This document shows positions 45,638 through 54,447 of a stretch of DNA of 64,000 nt, in pieces. The stretch is from contig NZ_FSRI01000003.1 in the NCBI RefSeq assembly GCF_900141775.1, forward strand, positions 1-64,000, given 5' to 3'. This DNA is from Salinivibrio sp. ES.052. GTDB taxonomy: Bacteria; Pseudomonadota; Gammaproteobacteria; Enterobacterales; Vibrionaceae. The notes under the pieces were generated by a model that worked only from the letters and a program-made list of their open reading frames with translations, was not told the DNA's origin and searched no databases. The translations under genes and the position numbers were made by a program. The first letter of the stretch is position 1. Each line of letters begins with the position of its first letter.

Positions 45638-46786
45638 ATGGAAACCAAGACGACAACCTCACCACCAAAAAAACCGCGTTTGATTTGGCTCAACATCAGC
45701 GTATTTACGTTAACCTTTTTGATAGCCGCAATTGGCACGCCTCTCTGGGCCTGGCATCACGGCTTTGATTGGATGCAGGTAACAGCGCTCATTGTCGCCT
45801 TTAGCTTTTGCGGCTTATCAATCACTGCGGGCTACCATCGCCTATGGGCCCACAAAACCTACCAAGCTCATCCAGCCTTACGCTTTATCTTTGCCATTGG
45901 TGGCGCCTTTGCATTACAGAATAGTGCATTACACTGGTCATCCGATCACCGAGTGCATCACCGTCACGTCGACGATAATGACGTCGACCCCTACTCGGCA
46001 AAGCGAGGCTTTTGGTACTCCCACATGGGCTGGATGCTACGAGAATACCACCCCAGTCGATACGCGGATTACAGCAACTGTCGCGATCTACAAAAAGATA
46101 AAATAGTTATGTGGCAGCATAAGCACTACCTGGCACTGACATTAACCACCAACTTTGGCTTCCCTATCGCCTTTGGTCTCGTTCATGGCGACGTTTGGGG
46201 CGCGATTTTATTGGTCGGGTTTACTCGATTAGTTCTGAGCCACCACACCACCTTTTTCATTAATTCCCTGGCCCACGTATGGGGCAGTCAACCCTATACG
46301 GACAAAAATACCGCCCGCGATAACGGCGTATTGGCCTTTATGACCTTTGGCGAGGGATACCATAACTTCCACCATATTTTTGAAAATGACTACCGTAACG
46401 GTATTCGTTGGTGGCAATTTGATCCGACAAAATGGTTAATTAAACTCGCCGCTTGGCTTGGGTTGGCAGACAAATTACGTGTCACCCCCGAGGAAAAAAT
46501 TGAAAAGGCACGTGCGAAAATGCAGCTACAACGCGCGACGCAAAGGCTAAGCAACAAGCCTAATGCCGCCCATCGCTTGCAGATTCTGCAACAAGAATAC
46601 GACACCTTGGTAGCGAAAATGGCTGACTACTACACGCTAAAAAAGCAATTACTCACGCTTGAGCGGGATAAATTGCGCGAGAAAGTGGAAAACGCCGAGC
46701 TCAGCCAACAGTATCAAGACTTAAAGCTGCGCTTCCATCAGCAAAAGCGAAGCTGGCAGGTACTCACGGCTAAATACGCAAATTAA
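45638..46786 (+). CDS. Acyl-CoA/fatty-acid delta-9 desaturase
   Basis: A 382-residue membrane di-iron desaturase. Three His boxes are HRLWAH (residues about 68-73), HRVHHRH (about 105-111) and HNFHH (about 247-251). Hydrophobic segments lie before and between them. A basic coiled-coil C-terminal extension from about 285 is unlike short desaturases. FabR-type control of the promoter fits a role in membrane unsaturation. Confidence 0.9.
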   Translation: METKTTTSPPKKPRLIWLNISVFTLTFLIAAIGTPLWAWHHGFDWMQVTALIVAFSFCGLSITAGYHRLWAHKTYQAHPALRFIFAIGGAFALQNSALHWSSDHRVHHRHVDDNDVDPYSAKRGFWYSHMGWMLREYHPSRYADYSNCRDLQKDKIVMWQHKHYLALTLTTNFGFPIAFGLVHGDVWGAILLVGFTRLVLSHHTTFFINSLAHVWGSQPYTDKNTARDNGVLAFMTFGEGYHNFHHIFENDYRNGIRWWQFDPTKWLIKLAAWLGLADKLRVTPEEKIEKARAKMQLQRATQRLSNKPNAAHRLQILQQEYDTLVAKMADYYTLKKQLLTLERDKLREKVENAELSQQYQDLKLRFHQQKRSWQVLTAKYAN

Positions 46787-46812
46787 GCGCCGAACAGAGT
46801 AATCGCTCGCAT

Positions 46813-46848
46813 AAAAAACCGGTCAGTCATACTGCCCGGTTTTCTTTT
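46813..46848 (+). terminator. Intrinsic terminator of desaturase gene
   Basis: AAAACCGG/CCGGTTTT stem with an inner CAGT/ACTG pairing, then TTTTCTTTT. Lies 29 bp past the stop. Confidence 0.8.
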
Positions 46849-46868
46849 ATCGTTACTCGGTCGCCTCG

Positions 46869-47846
46869 CTATTCGTCGGAAGCCTTTAGAAACGAAAGTA
46901 AAATGGTTTCTAGTTCGTCCCAAGGCAAAGCCTGGGTATCAATTACCTCAATGCGAGACTCTGCCGTTTCGATCGACATCGGCGTGACCGTGATAACCTG
47001 ATTCGCGACATTGAATGCATAGAAGCCTTCTTCGGTATTGACCACCGCTTTAATACGCTGCGCATTCAGGTTACTGAATAAACCATACAACGCATCAAAC
47101 GGAAAACAACATTGTTCAGAAAACAACCAACCACAGCTAATGTAGCCTTGTCCTTGATTTTCTTTGCGGGTAAAGGTGTCACCTGGCCCCAACGCTAAGG
47201 TTGTCATCGGTTCAGCGTCGCTGCGGTGATGATAGTGCGCGTGACGGGCATGACGCGGTAACGCAAGCCACGCCGTCTCGAGCGCGCCCTGTTCCACACC
47301 AGTCACCAAGCTTTTCTCACCATCAAACGCGGCGACATAGTCATGAAACGTGGCTAATTGTGCCTCGCTGCACTGGTCAAGCTTGTTCGCAACCACTACA
47401 TCCGCGAGCGCGATTTGATCATGAAAGTTTTCATTTTCACGATAGCGCACATCGTCAATACAACGCGGATCCACTAAAGTAATGGTCGCGCCCACATTTA
47501 ACGTTGAATCAAAAGGATCCTGTGTTAGCTTGCCAATAATATCCTTAGGATGACCCAGCCCTGTCGGCTCAATCAGTATTCGATCCGGTTTTTGTGCCAA
47601 CAAGGTATTTAACCCCACCGTCATGGGTAATCCCGCCACGCAGCACATACACCCACCAGGGACTTCTTTGACCAGGGCACCTTGCTCAGACAGAATGGCA
47701 CCATCCACCCCCACTTCACCAAATTCGTTGACCAATACCGCCCAACGTTCCTTTAAGGGCTTGTTGGCCAGTAAATGTCGAATCGCGGTGGTTTTTCCCA
47801 CACCTAAAAAGCCAGTCACAATATTGGCCGCCACTTTATCCATCAC
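46869..47846 (-). CDS. CobW/YjiA-family G3E GTPase (metal chaperone)
   Basis: 325 residues. The P-loop is TGFLGVGKTTAIRHLL, the metal motif is GGCMCC (CxCC), switch II is EPTGLGHP and NKLD is the base-recognition motif. The region HARHAHYHH is a His-rich stretch. The C-terminal CobW_C domain starts at about 215. Family members deliver zinc or cobalt to client enzymes. Not linked to an obvious client here. Confidence 0.85.
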   Translation of the reverse strand: MMDKVAANIVTGFLGVGKTTAIRHLLANKPLKERWAVLVNEFGEVGVDGAILSEQGALVKEVPGGCMCCVAGLPMTVGLNTLLAQKPDRILIEPTGLGHPKDIIGKLTQDPFDSTLNVGATITLVDPRCIDDVRYRENENFHDQIALADVVVANKLDQCSEAQLATFHDYVAAFDGEKSLVTGVEQGALETAWLALPRHARHAHYHHRSDAEPMTTLALGPGDTFTRKENQGQGYISCGWLFSEQCCFPFDALYGLFSNLNAQRIKAVVNTEEGFYAFNVANQVITVTPMSIETAESRIEVIDTQALPWDELETILLSFLKASDE

Positions 47847-48066
47847 GTTGTCCTATGCGGTTATCTTATGGGCGCAATTATAACGGATGCCTGTCCGAAG
47901 ATCGCATTTCAACGCGAGGGAAAAGAAGCGGCTCTTTAAACGTCTACACGATGTGTGAATAACACAGAAAAAGATGAAATACCCTGCACTCATCTTTGAC
48001 GGTGATCATTACACTCAAAAGGTTGGTAGACTAAGGGGTTCGATAATACACTTCTTAGGAGGAAGT

Positions 48067-49455
48067 ATGCTGAGTCCATCAACGGCAAAATCGGTGATTG
48101 ATCATGCCCTGTTTTTAGGCGCAGATTTTGCCGAGCTTTTTGTCGAGCGCCATCACTCGGGCAATGTCGAGTTACTGTCTGGTGAGGTGGATAAAGTCAA
48201 TTCAGGGATTGATTTTGGCATTGGCATCCGCTTATTTTTTGGCCATAAAGTCCTTTATGGCTATACCAATCACCGCGACGAAGAGCAGTTAAAAAAAGTA
48301 ACTAGTTTACTTTGTGCGCGAGACAAGCGTGATCAAATCGCCGCCGCGGGGCCCCTCAACTTTAACCAATTTGACGATAAGCATCCGGTCAAGGCGCCCT
48401 TATCACGCGATCACCACGTGGCAGATAAAGTGGCATTTTTGCGCCAAGTCGACCAACGCATTCGCGCAGAGAGCGATAAAATCTCGCAAATTATCGGCCG
48501 CGTCGGCCAACGCGAGCAACAGATTGAAATATTTAACTCAAATGGACTCCACGTCAGCGATACACGTCATTACACCCGTATCGCCGCCACCGCCGTTGCT
48601 ACCGATGGACAAGAACAGTCCACTGGATTTGATGCCCCTGGCGCACTTACCGGCTGGGAATTCCACCACGATGTCGATCCCATCGCGATGGGTGAGCGGG
48701 TTGCACGTCAAGCACTGGTAAAACTGGGGGCTCAAGCCTGCCCGTCAGGCGAAATGCCGGTGGTCATCGGCAATGGATTTGGTGGTGTCATTTTCCATGA
48801 AGCCTGTGGCCATTTGCTCGAAACCACCTCCGTCGCAAAACAAGCCTCGGTATTCCATGACCAAATGGGCGAAATGATCGCTAGTCCGGTCGTCAGTGCG
48901 GTCGATGATGGCACCTTGGCTAACGCATGGGGGTCGATCAATATCGACGACGAAGGCATGGAAACCCAGCATACCCAGCTCATCAAAGACGGTAAGCTCA
49001 CCTCGTTTATGGTCGATCATATGGGTAGCCTGAAAACCGGGTATGATCGCACCGGCTCGGGTCGTCGTGAGTCTTACAAATTCGCGCCGACCTCTCGGAT
49101 GCGCAATACCTTTATCGAACCAGGCAATGATCAGCTTGACGAGATGATTGGGTCGATGGAGCGCGGTATCTACGCCAAGAAAATGGGGGGAGGCTCAGTG
49201 CAGCCAGGAACCGGCGAGTTCAACTTTGCGGTGCAAGAAGCCTATTTAGTCGAAAACGGTAAGATCACCGCCCCCCTCAAATCCGCCACCTTAATCAGTA
49301 CAGGCCCAAAAGTTCTCAAAGAAATCAGTATGGTCGGCAAAGATCTTGCCCTTGCCGCCGGCATGTGTGGCTCGGTGAGCGGCTCAGTCCCCACCACAGT
49401 GGGCCAACCGGCATTAAAAGTCGACAACATCTTAGTAGGAGGCGGTAACGCATGA
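48067..49455 (+). CDS. TldD-family metalloprotease subunit
   Basis: 462 residues from ATG 48067, with AGGAGGAAGT as ribosome-binding site. The zinc motif is HEACGH (HExxxH) in GVIFHEACGHLLE. It shows the TldD signature DDEGMETQHTQLIKDGKLTSFMVD. Paired with the next gene by a 4-nt overlap. It probably degrades short unstructured peptides as a TldD/TldE heterodimer. Confidence 0.85.
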   Translation: MLSPSTAKSVIDHALFLGADFAELFVERHHSGNVELLSGEVDKVNSGIDFGIGIRLFFGHKVLYGYTNHRDEEQLKKVTSLLCARDKRDQIAAAGPLNFNQFDDKHPVKAPLSRDHHVADKVAFLRQVDQRIRAESDKISQIIGRVGQREQQIEIFNSNGLHVSDTRHYTRIAATAVATDGQEQSTGFDAPGALTGWEFHHDVDPIAMGERVARQALVKLGAQACPSGEMPVVIGNGFGGVIFHEACGHLLETTSVAKQASVFHDQMGEMIASPVVSAVDDGTLANAWGSINIDDEGMETQHTQLIKDGKLTSFMVDHMGSLKTGYDRTGSGRRESYKFAPTSRMRNTFIEPGNDQLDEMIGSMERGIYAKKMGGGSVQPGTGEFNFAVQEAYLVENGKITAPLKSATLISTGPKVLKEISMVGKDLALAAGMCGSVSGSVPTTVGQPALKVDNILVGGGNA

Positions 49456-50804
49456 GTGAGCAAACCATTAAAGCAACCCTAAGCGATGCCGTCGATCAGG
49501 TCCTCAGCTTGGTGAAACAGCAAGGTGCGCAAGCAGACGTGATTGCCAACGCCAGCGAAAGCTTGTCACTCAAAGCCGACCAAGGCGATCTCTCCGAGCA
49601 CAAAGTCACCGCCGGTCAAGTGATCGGAGTGCGGGTGATCAAAGGAGATCAAGTCGCCACCAGCTATTCGGAATCGCTCGATAGCGAGAGCTTAACGAGT
49701 ATGGTCAACGCGGCACTGACAAACGCGAGTTTTACTAAAGCCGACCCCGATCAGCAAATTCGCGCCGAGGGGCAGCAAATTGATCAGCAAGATCCCAGCT
49801 TACTGCAAGCAGACAACACCCCGATTGAAGACAAGATCGCATTAGCGCTGGCGATGGAGCAAGACGTAGTAAAACAGCCACGCGCCACCGGTGCTCCTTA
49901 CAATGGCTACGGTGAGCAAACGCAATACCAGCTGCTAGCCAACACGCTTGGCACGCGCTGTTACCACAGCGAGCGTAGTTTTAGCTGTTATACCGCTGCA
50001 TTGCTGAACCATGAAGGTAAACAGTCTATGCATTTAGGCGCATCGGTATCACGCCGGTTCGCCGATTTGGATCGAGACCATACCACTCGGTTAGCCTACG
50101 AAACCGCTGATGCGCTATTAGATGGCGGCCCCATCAAAACCGGTCAATACCCTGTGGTTTTTGAGCATGACTGTTTAAGCGAGTTGCTCGGCGCATTTGG
50201 TAGTTGCTTTTCTGGCGACGCCGCCAAACGCGGCACCAACCCATTGCGCGATAAAGTGGGTAAGCCAATCGCAGACCCAGCTCTCACCATCACGGATGTG
50301 GCACGTATCGAGGGTGGCATGCGCATCAAAGCCTTCGACAGTGAAGGATTTGCAACAGGCAATACGCCTTTGATTGAAAATGGAATATTAGTGGGATTCT
50401 TGCATAATAGCGCAACGGCAACCCATTTTGGTGTTCGCCATACCGCCAACGCGGGTCGTAGCCCCAAAGGGGGACTCGATGTCACCTCACGTCACGACGT
50501 GATTGGGGCAGGCAAACAAAGTGAAGCGGACGTTCATGCAGGCGAATATCTAGAGCTAGTATCACTGCAGGGCGTGCATTCTGGTGCCAATGCGATAAGT
50601 GGTGATTTTTCGTTTGGAGCCAGTGGCTTCTTGTGCCGTGATGGAGAACGGGTTCGCCCTGTGCGTGGTATCACAGTAGCGGGAAATTTTTATACCCTGC
50701 TCAACGAGATAGATGCAATCGGTAACACGGTCACCCCGAACTACGATGGGGCTTTCTTTGCCCCTCGGATCCGGTTTGCCCGCCTATCGATAGCAGGCGA
50801 GTAA
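49452..50804 (+). CDS. TldE/PmbA-family subunit
   Basis: 450 residues. Lacks HExxxH but has the family's FEHDCLSELLGAFGSCFSGDAAKRG and NGILVGFLHNSATATHFG. Start overlaps the previous stop (ATGA). The TldE subunit is the non-catalytic half that forms the peptide tunnel. A housekeeping tldD/pmbA pair is expected elsewhere in the genome. Confidence 0.85.
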   Translation: MSEQTIKATLSDAVDQVLSLVKQQGAQADVIANASESLSLKADQGDLSEHKVTAGQVIGVRVIKGDQVATSYSESLDSESLTSMVNAALTNASFTKADPDQQIRAEGQQIDQQDPSLLQADNTPIEDKIALALAMEQDVVKQPRATGAPYNGYGEQTQYQLLANTLGTRCYHSERSFSCYTAALLNHEGKQSMHLGASVSRRFADLDRDHTTRLAYETADALLDGGPIKTGQYPVVFEHDCLSELLGAFGSCFSGDAAKRGTNPLRDKVGKPIADPALTITDVARIEGGMRIKAFDSEGFATGNTPLIENGILVGFLHNSATATHFGVRHTANAGRSPKGGLDVTSRHDVIGAGKQSEADVHAGEYLELVSLQGVHSGANAISGDFSFGASGFLCRDGERVRPVRGITVAGNFYTLLNEIDAIGNTVTPNYDGAFFAPRIRFARLSIAGE

Positions 50805-50829
50805 TTACACTCATTAAACCAAGCACATC

Positions 50830-50859
50830 AAGGCACCCGCTTACGCTGGTGCCTTTTTT
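50830..50859 (+). terminator. Intrinsic terminator of tldD/E-like operon
   Basis: AAGGCACC/GGTGCCTT stem followed by TTTT. Confidence 0.85.
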
Positions 50860-50888
50860 CTGTCGCGACTGCTTTTTACTAGTGTCTC

Positions 50889-51797
50889 TCAGCAAGTTGA
50901 GACACTGCTATTTTCTGTTGCATTATCAACACTATACACCGCAGGATTCATCTTAGCGGCAAGATCGGAAAACGCTTGCAGCGCCACCTCACTTTTCAAA
51001 ATACGCCCATGCCCCAATCCTTCGGTAGGCAGCAAGCGTACATGTTGATAATCGTTTGCTTTCTCTGTGACGGAAAACGACGCAAATCGATCTTGTCGAT
51101 CATGGGCAATGACCACGGGTTGACGACGGAGCCCCAGTTTTTCTAGTGGCTCGATCGTTTCGATCGGATAACCGTGCTGGTCACCCACTTCTTGAACAAT
51201 TTCATCAAACAGTTTCAATGAATATCCTGACTGTTGTACCGTCGCGTACAAATTTTCACGGTAATTCAGCACTGGGGCAACCAGGAATAATGGCAAGTCA
51301 TCAAGCTGCGGATGTTCGCTTTCTAATACGGCTGCCGCCCCCATACTATGGGCCACCACACCGGAGACATTATCCACTTGATCCAATACATCATTAATGG
51401 CCTGTACAAAACCTGGAATATGGCTTTGTTGTCCACCACTCTCTCCATGGGCAGGGTGATCAAACGCGACCGCACGAAACCCTAATGAGGCAATGTGAGT
51501 CATTAACGGGAAAAACTGGCTTGCCGAACCTGACCAACCATGAGTGAGCAACCAAGTCGGTCCCGCCCCTACGCTATACATCTGCAACTCACCTTGTTGG
51601 CTCTGCGCTTTAAATCGTACCAGCCCCTCGGGCGCTGAATTAACTGCGGGGCTGCGTGTCGGCGTGAGGAATAGCTTACGGGCAACCGTCTTCGCGTGAC
51701 TCGGCGCCAGTCGATGATGACATCGGCTGATAACCCCCACCAGTGTACGCTTTGCGCTAAACCGACCCGGGGTTGAAAAGTAGACTTTTCTGCTCAT
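50889..51797 (-). CDS. Alpha/beta hydrolase
   Basis: 302 residues. The oxyanion region is LTHGWSGSASQFFPL, the nucleophile elbow is VVAHSMGAAA (Ser at about 150) and the final His is in LGHGRIL. The Asp is likely in IAHDRQDRFA. Basic N-terminus without a clear signal peptide. No pathway context. The start follows AAAGGA. Confidence 0.75.
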   Translation of the reverse strand: MSRKVYFSTPGRFSAKRTLVGVISRCHHRLAPSHAKTVARKLFLTPTRSPAVNSAPEGLVRFKAQSQQGELQMYSVGAGPTWLLTHGWSGSASQFFPLMTHIASLGFRAVAFDHPAHGESGGQQSHIPGFVQAINDVLDQVDNVSGVVAHSMGAAAVLESEHPQLDDLPLFLVAPVLNYRENLYATVQQSGYSLKLFDEIVQEVGDQHGYPIETIEPLEKLGLRRQPVVIAHDRQDRFASFSVTEKANDYQHVRLLPTEGLGHGRILKSEVALQAFSDLAAKMNPAVYSVDNATENSSVSTC

Positions 51798-52170
51798 TTA
51801 CGATCCTTTAAATCAATAACACACCACTCCTAATGTATGCATACACCAATCATCACGGCGCTTGCGAGTTAACGCACGTTGGCTCACCTTACCGGAAGCC
51901 TTATCGTATTAATAGAACGAACACCCGTTTTAGAACAGGTTGCTTTGATACATGCTTTCTATTGGACACTATGTCATCAATCGTCGCACAATCGTTGTGC
52001 CATATTCTTTTTAGTTTTAATAAGTGCTTTTTTTATCTAGTTAAGATGTGACATAGGTCTTCATTATGTGCACCTCTCGGCATAAGATGCGCATTAATAC
52101 AGATCCCTTAGCGCTATTCACGGGGTTTTACGCTCAAATTATTATAATTCTCTAGATTGGAACGCCGACT
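51798..52170. promoter_or_regulatory. Intergenic region before cystine transporter
   Basis: 373 bp between divergent genes. It holds the 12-bp palindrome TGTATGCATACA (51834-51845), a possible operator for either gene. I see no gene here that I would defend. Confidence 0.35.
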
Positions 52171-53562
52171 ATGACAGTTATCCTTTTAAATCTGATCGCT
52201 TTTTCGCTGTTGCTGGCGGTGCTTGTAAAGCTACATAAGCAGCAAAAGTCACTTTCGACACGTGTCTTTACTGGCCTCGGTTTGGGGGTCGCGTTTGGTG
52301 CTGCGCTTCAAGCTCTTTATGGCGCTGACGCAGCAATTACACGAGAGACTATCAATTACATCAACATCGTGGGCTCTGGCTATGTGAGCTTACTTAAAAT
52401 GATCATTATGCCGCTGATCACCGTGTCTATCATTGGTGCCATCTTAAAGGTCAAAGACTCAGGGTCACTCGGTAAAGTATCCAGCTTAAATATCGGTATT
52501 TTGCTAGCAACAACCGCAGCATCGGCGCTCATTGGTGTGCTAGTGAGCAACCTCTTTGGCCTCTCCGCACAAGATATCGTGCAAGGCGCTCGTGAGATGG
52601 CACGCGGTGCAGCTTTAGAGGAACGCCTCGGTACGGTTGAAGATTTGTCGCTCGCGGATATGGTCATTTCGTTCTTCCCACAGAATCCTTTTGCGGATTT
52701 AGCTGGAAGTCGTCCAACGTCGACCATTGCTGTCGTGATTTTCTCTGCCCTAGTGGGGATAGCTGGAGTGACTCTTTCTCGCACTCAGCCTGAGCTGGGA
52801 GAACGTTTTGAGCGCTTTATGGATGTTGCACAAGAATTGGTTCGCACCTTGGTGCGCATGATTATTAGCTTAACGCCATATGGTGTTTTAGCACTAATGA
52901 CAAAGGTTATTGCCGGTTCGCATGTGAGTGAAATTCTACAACTTGCAAACTTTGTTGTTGCTTCATATGTGGGTCTAGGCGCTATTCTCGTGATGCACTT
53001 GGTACTGATTGGGTTTACTGGCATCAGCCCTGCGCAGTATATGAAAAAAGTGCTTCCCGTACTGACATTTGCATTTACCTCTCGCTCTAGTGCCGCGACG
53101 ATTCCGCTCAATATCGATTCTCAAATGAAGAACTTGGGCAATGACCCAGCCAGTGCCAACTTCTCAGCCTCATTTGGTGCCACCATGGGGCAAAACGGCT
53201 GTGCCGGTCTATACCCAGCAATGCTGGCGGTCATGATTGCACCGACCATTGGTATTAACCCACTGGACCCGGGCTTTATCGCTACCTTGGTGGCTATCGT
53301 CACCGTCAGTTCGTTTGGTATTGCTGGCGTAGGCGGTGGAGCGACCTTCGCTGCATTGATCGTGTTATCCGCGCTGGATATGCCAGTGGCATTGGCGGGT
53401 CTGTTAATTTCTATTGAGCCGTTGATCGATATGGGCCGTACCGCAATTAACGTCAGCGGTTCAATGACAGCAGGTACTATCACATCTCGCCTAACCGGTG
53501 GCCAAGACAAAACCATCTTCGATCATCATGAAGTGGTCAAACAGGACACGGCAAACGCTTAA
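52171..53562 (+). CDS. tcyP: L-cystine transporter, TcyP/YdjN type
   Basis: 463-residue DAACS-family symporter with about nine hydrophobic spans. Motifs KMIIMPLITVSIIGAILKV, TSRSSAATIPLNID (the Ser-rich reentrant loop) and GATMGQNGCAGLYPAMLA fit TcyP/YdjN better than glutamate carriers. Takes up cystine by sodium or proton coupling at the inner membrane. Confidence 0.85.
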   Translation: MTVILLNLIAFSLLLAVLVKLHKQQKSLSTRVFTGLGLGVAFGAALQALYGADAAITRETINYINIVGSGYVSLLKMIIMPLITVSIIGAILKVKDSGSLGKVSSLNIGILLATTAASALIGVLVSNLFGLSAQDIVQGAREMARGAALEERLGTVEDLSLADMVISFFPQNPFADLAGSRPTSTIAVVIFSALVGIAGVTLSRTQPELGERFERFMDVAQELVRTLVRMIISLTPYGVLALMTKVIAGSHVSEILQLANFVVASYVGLGAILVMHLVLIGFTGISPAQYMKKVLPVLTFAFTSRSSAATIPLNIDSQMKNLGNDPASANFSASFGATMGQNGCAGLYPAMLAVMIAPTIGINPLDPGFIATLVAIVTVSSFGIAGVGGGATFAALIVLSALDMPVALAGLLISIEPLIDMGRTAINVSGSMTAGTITSRLTGGQDKTIFDHHEVVKQDTANA

Positions 53563-53582
53563 TACACACGCTTCATTCATCC

Positions 53583-53622
53583 AAAAATGCCACGCCATCT
53601 TACGATACGTGGCATTTTTTAT
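53583..53622 (+). terminator. Intrinsic terminator of tcyP
   Basis: AAATGCCACG/CGTGGCATTT stem followed by TTTTATT, 23 bp past the stop. Confidence 0.85.
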
Positions 53623-53746
53623 TCGGCACCATACGAAACATCCCTGCTTTCTTACAAACCCTTACAGCTTGTAAGAATTTATGTCAGCGATTACACTCAG
53701 CCCCATTGTTAATGCAGGGACGTCCCTGCCAGTTGTGAGATAAAAC

Positions 53747-54310
53747 ATGAGTATTGAACAAACGCTTCAGGCACGCAGTGGCGGCCAATGTGAACTTTGC
53801 ACCCGCCAAGACAACTTATCTGTGTATGAAGTCCCGTACTCGCCAGATACCACAGCGAACAGCTGCGTATTAGTCTGTGGCACGTGTCATGATCAGTTAA
53901 GTAACCCAGACAACATGGATGTCAACCACTGGCGCTGTCTGAGTGATAGTATGTGGAGCCAAGAGCCGGCCATTCAAGTTGTTGCTTATCGCCAACTCTC
54001 TCGCCTTTCAGCCGAAAGTTGGGCGCAAGATAATCTCGACATGATGTATATGGAAGACGATGTGCGTAAGTGGGCTGAAACGGGTCAAGACATCGAAGAA
54101 GTCAAAGTGTTGGACGCTAACGGCGTTGCATTACAAAAAGGCGACGATGTGACCGTCATTAAAGACTTGCCCGTGAAAGGCTCAAGCCAAGTAATCAAAC
54201 AAGGCACCGTGATCCGCGGCATCAACTTGACCGATGATCCGACCCATGTGCAGGGCAAAGTAAACGGTCAAACCCTATTTGTGATTGCAGAGTTCTGCCG
54301 CCGTAAGTAA
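53747..54310 (+). CDS. PhnA-domain protein (YjdM-like)
   Basis: 187 residues. The N-terminal half has a zinc-ribbon-like CELC ... CGTC pair. The C-terminal PhnA domain has VLDANGVALQKGDDVTVIKDLPVKGSS and the repeated strand IKQGTVIRGI. Longer than E. coli YjdM (about 110 residues). Function not established, since the phosphonate link of the original name is not supported here. Confidence 0.8.
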   Translation: MSIEQTLQARSGGQCELCTRQDNLSVYEVPYSPDTTANSCVLVCGTCHDQLSNPDNMDVNHWRCLSDSMWSQEPAIQVVAYRQLSRLSAESWAQDNLDMMYMEDDVRKWAETGQDIEEVKVLDANGVALQKGDDVTVIKDLPVKGSSQVIKQGTVIRGINLTDDPTHVQGKVNGQTLFVIAEFCRRK

Positions 54311-54325
54311 TACCATAATGACGCT

Positions 54326-54352
54326 GTAGGCTTGACGCTTTTTCAAGCCTAC
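54326..54352 (+). terminator. Hairpin after PhnA-like gene
   Basis: GTAGGCTTGA/TCAAGCCTAC 10-bp stem with a 7-base loop. No T-run follows. Confidence 0.45.
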
Positions 54353-54447
54353 TCAACACTTTCCGCTCTCTCCTTTTTCACCGCTCACTGATCTGTGTGT
54401 GATAAAGCGGATTGATAACCCGCTAGTTCTGTAAACGGTAACCCGCC

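Noticed and set aside
51833-52051. 72-residue plus-strand frame before tcyP
   Set aside because: No start signal and a biased Cys/Phe composition; probably promoter DNA.
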